The translations under genes were made by a program, and so were the position numbers. The notes under the pieces were generated by a model that saw only the letters and a list, made by a program, of their open reading frames with translations, was not told the DNA's origin and did no database searches. From an uncultured Rhodospirillales bacterium (GTDB taxonomy: Bacteria > Pseudomonadota > Alphaproteobacteria > Kiloniellales > Kiloniellaceae): a stretch of 64,000 nt of DNA. This document shows, one piece after another, positions 62,153-64,000 of the stretch. Positions within the stretch are counted from its first letter, which is position 1, and each line of letters opens with the position of its first letter. The stretch covers positions 1-64,000 of the forward strand of contig CAJXUS010000012.1 in assembly GCA_913060675.1 (NCBI GenBank). Direction: 5' to 3'.

Positions 62153-62803
62153 ATGAAATTTCGAACAATTGTTAAAAACGGATTTTGGATTGTTTTAATG
62201 TTGTCGGCGACGGCCATTGCTCTGTTGTCGACCCGCTTTCTCTTGCCGGAGCCACCCCATGTCGGTCCAGAGATCATGGAAAACTTCCTGGCCCACAAAC
62301 CCGCCTTCCTAACTCATGTGCTTGGCAGCCTCATTGCCTTGTTACTCGGGCCCTGGCAGTTCGTCAAAACCATACGCGGACGCTGGCCAGCTTTGCATCG
62401 TTGGATGGGCCGCACCTATATGCTGGCGGTATTGATTGGTGGTATCGGTGGTTTTGTCGTCGCCTGGACTTCGACGTCTGGACCAATCGCCGTTGCTGGT
62501 TTTGCCACCTTAGCTTTGCTTTGGCTCTATGTGACGGGCCAGGGTTATCAAACCGCAAGAGCTGGCCGCTATAAGGAGCACCGAGAATGGATGGTGCGTT
62601 CCTTTGCTTTGACTGCCGCTGCAATCACCCTCCGCTTAGGGCTGCCAATTGCACCCGCTCTGGGTTATGAGTTTCAAACTGGATATATCGCACTGTCTTG
62701 GGTCTGTTGGGTTTTCAATCTCGGCGTGGCAGAAATTTACCTGAGAAAAGGACGTAACTTAGTGTCTCAGTCCAAAAGAAATATTACCCCCCAAGTGCCT
62801 TGA
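62153..62803 (+). CDS. DUF2306 membrane protein
   Basis: This 216-residue inner-membrane protein has five or six hydrophobic segments matching DUF2306, a family of unknown role. Its HTRRFF-type features appear here as HVLGSLIALLLGPWQFVKTI and RWPALHRWMGRTYMLAVLIG, then RAGRYKEHREWMVRSFAL. The conserved histidines in these helices suggest a haem or cofactor role similar to cytochrome b561-like proteins, but this is inference. ATG 62153 fits the family length; the frame is open upstream to 62039, where it would overlap the LysR promoter. Divergent to a LysR gene, ending at a bidirectional terminator. Confidence 0.85.
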   Translation: MKFRTIVKNGFWIVLMLSATAIALLSTRFLLPEPPHVGPEIMENFLAHKPAFLTHVLGSLIALLLGPWQFVKTIRGRWPALHRWMGRTYMLAVLIGGIGGFVVAWTSTSGPIAVAGFATLALLWLYVTGQGYQTARAGRYKEHREWMVRSFALTAAAITLRLGLPIAPALGYEFQTGYIALSWVCWVFNLGVAEIYLRKGRNLVSQSKRNITPQVP

Positions 62804-62829
62804 GAAATGGGGCTTTCCCTTTTTTCAAG
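62799..62829. terminator. Bidirectional terminator overlapping two stop codons
   Basis: CTTGAGAAATGGG pairs with CCCTTTTTTCAAG, with one mismatch and one G-T pair, around a five-base loop. The arms include the DUF2306 stop (62801-62803) and the end of the minus-strand gene at 62825, so two convergent genes share it with almost no intergenic space. Confidence 0.8.
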
Positions 62830-64000
62830 ACGAGCATGTAAATCTTTCTAATGTAGTGGGTTTGCGCAAGGTCGATGTAAACTGATCTAGGGCGGTACTC
62901 ATTTGTGCTATGACCCCAGGGTTCGTTGCAAAAAAATGTATTGTATCATTTGATGAGGTTACTGTTTTGGTTTTGAGGATTGCCAACAGGCACCAGTTTT
63001 TTGGCACCCCTTGCCGGAACCACTTATAATAGATCATGGCGTAATCTACGTTTGCTTTATCGACGACGGCACCTATCGTCTCCGGGGTTAGCTTTCCGTT
63101 AGATCTGAGCCTTCGGACCTGTTCCGATCCAAGTCCCCAGAGGTCAAGGACATAACTGTCGTTGTTATAAGACACCCAACCCAGATCGTTGACAGCAACA
63201 GCGTGAGGAAAATATTTGGTCGCGAAGCGGTGCATCTGGAACTGTTGTTCGTATATCCCACGAGATGCTAACGGGGTTACCAAGGTGGCGCCTAGATAGG
63301 GTATTGTTAACAACACCAGGGCGATGGTTACCCCAATTTGGATTTTTTTAAATTGTGCAGTAATTAAATGTTGGATCGTACCGCGTAGTAAGTAAATGCT
63401 ACCGATAACCATGATTGACACAGCATAGACCTCATAGCGGTGAAACCATCCATAACGGCCAGCAACTATGTGTGCGCTGAGGGTTAATCCCATGATGCCT
63501 ATGATTAGAAATTCCCCAGAGATAATATGGGCAGAGATAATATTGGGAGGGATAACAGGAGTGGTAGTATTGGAAGATATCCCACGCCGAAGGTTTCTGT
63601 ACTTGAATACTGCAGTTACCATGAGGGCACATATTACCAATATGAATATCACGCCCCAGCGGTTCGTCAGTGAGGATTGAATGTTGTGCACAATCGCAAG
63701 CACTTTGGTCGAGAGCCCCGAATCTACGGCACCCGTGGTGAAGACATTTGATTTAACCATAACAGAGCTTGGCAAGAGCGGCAGGCCGAGTTGATGCATG
63801 ACAAAACCGTAAGTCCCCAGACAGGCAAGTAGTACCGCACCGATTATAGCTGCTGCCCGCCAACGCTTAAGTAGAATGAGCGCCAATACCGCGGCTCCAG
63901 ATAACGCTATACCTTCAAAACGGATCAAAGGACCTGCAATTATCGCAAGCGCCAGCCATAGAGGCACCGAGGCATTGTTACTTTTCTCTGAAACAAGAAC
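62825..64000 (-). CDS. Polytopic membrane protein, glycosyltransferase/mannosyltransferase-like, 5' end beyond window
   Basis: The frame stays open to base 64000 on the minus strand, so only the C-terminal part (about 390 residues) is present. It has about seven hydrophobic helices followed by a soluble tail of some 160 residues. LIRFEGIALSGAAVLALILL near the open end and YVLDLWGLGSEQVRRL in the tail resemble ArnT-like/PMT-type membrane glycosyltransferases with a lipid-linked sugar donor, but no catalytic motif lies in the visible part. The family is therefore a guess from layout. It ends at the shared terminator with the DUF2306 gene. Confidence 0.75.
   Translation of the reverse strand, partial: VLVSEKSNNASVPLWLALAIIAGPLIRFEGIALSGAAVLALILLKRWRAAAIIGAVLLACLGTYGFVMHQLGLPLLPSSVMVKSNVFTTGAVDSGLSTKVLAIVHNIQSSLTNRWGVIFILVICALMVTAVFKYRNLRRGISSNTTTPVIPPNIISAHIISGEFLIIGIMGLTLSAHIVAGRYGWFHRYEVYAVSIMVIGSIYLLRGTIQHLITAQFKKIQIGVTIALVLLTIPYLGATLVTPLASRGIYEQQFQMHRFATKYFPHAVAVNDLGWVSYNNDSYVLDLWGLGSEQVRRLRSNGKLTPETIGAVVDKANVDYAMIYYKWFRQGVPKNWCLLAILKTKTVTSSNDTIHFFATNPGVIAQMSTALDQFTSTLRKPTTLERFTCSS

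Overview
The window is about 64 kb of a moderate-GC (by eye high forties percent) alphaproteobacterial chromosome. The class assignment rests on gene content: a full-length bifunctional GlnE, a long DUF3971/AsmA-like protein, divergent tyrS and anmK, an IscR-desulfurase-ferredoxin block, several GcvA-type LysR regulators, and methylated-amine oxidoreductases of the DMGDH family. The overall picture fits a free-living, probably marine member of the Rhodospirillales/Kiloniellales type, but the order-level placement is a guess. The first 50 bases are an untrimmed Illumina Nextera adapter with an i7 index, so base 1 is a contig end and genomic sequence starts at base 51. No tRNA, rRNA, CRISPR array, integrase or transposase gene was seen.

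Region by region. 129-16084 is mostly housekeeping: an AT-rich secreted orphan, glnE, an AsmA-like envelope protein, tyrS/anmK, an alpha/beta hydrolase, then sulfur and cofactor genes (cysE, iscR, two cysteine desulfurases, ferredoxin, tenA). 16270-23822 holds a Na+/H+ antiporter, a receiver-GGDEF-EAL protein followed by a CHASE-PAS histidine kinase, and a small lipid group (dgkA, a PAP2-like protein without the catalytic motifs, an ICMT-like methyltransferase). 23802-30138 looks like a betaine/methylated-glycine module: a LysR, a non-pyrrolysine MttB-family protein, a DMGDH-like flavoprotein and a GlxA/GbdR-type AraC regulator.

34404-41496 is a sugar-acid module: a DUF1537 (tetronate) kinase, PdxA2, a TIM-barrel/cupin fusion, a CGNR zinc-finger protein and a 69-residue protein, flanked by two LysR genes, then a GntP-like permease and a GNAT. 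41604-48318 carries a VWA lipoprotein and a two-gene RND exporter. 49262-51228 is a small RidA/DUF2798/monooxygenase group with a LysR. 51252-59333 is a complete uptake-and-oxidation unit: LysR, ABC substrate-binding protein, ATPase, two permeases, a three-part flavin/iron-sulfur dehydrogenase of the opine/D-hydroxyproline type, and a RidA with the catalytic arginine. The right end has a histidine kinase with a CxxCH haem-binding sensor domain, another LysR, a DUF2306 membrane protein and a membrane protein cut by the window edge.

Two features stand out outside the genes. First, four intergenic stretches carry short degenerate tandem arrays (13-17 bp units) just upstream of genes. Second, two intergenic stretches (16110-16257 and 21841-22106) have nested inverted repeats that look like small non-autonomous elements or structured RNAs. 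Seven LysR genes in 64 kb, most beside a catabolic or transport unit, suggest a nutritionally opportunistic organism.
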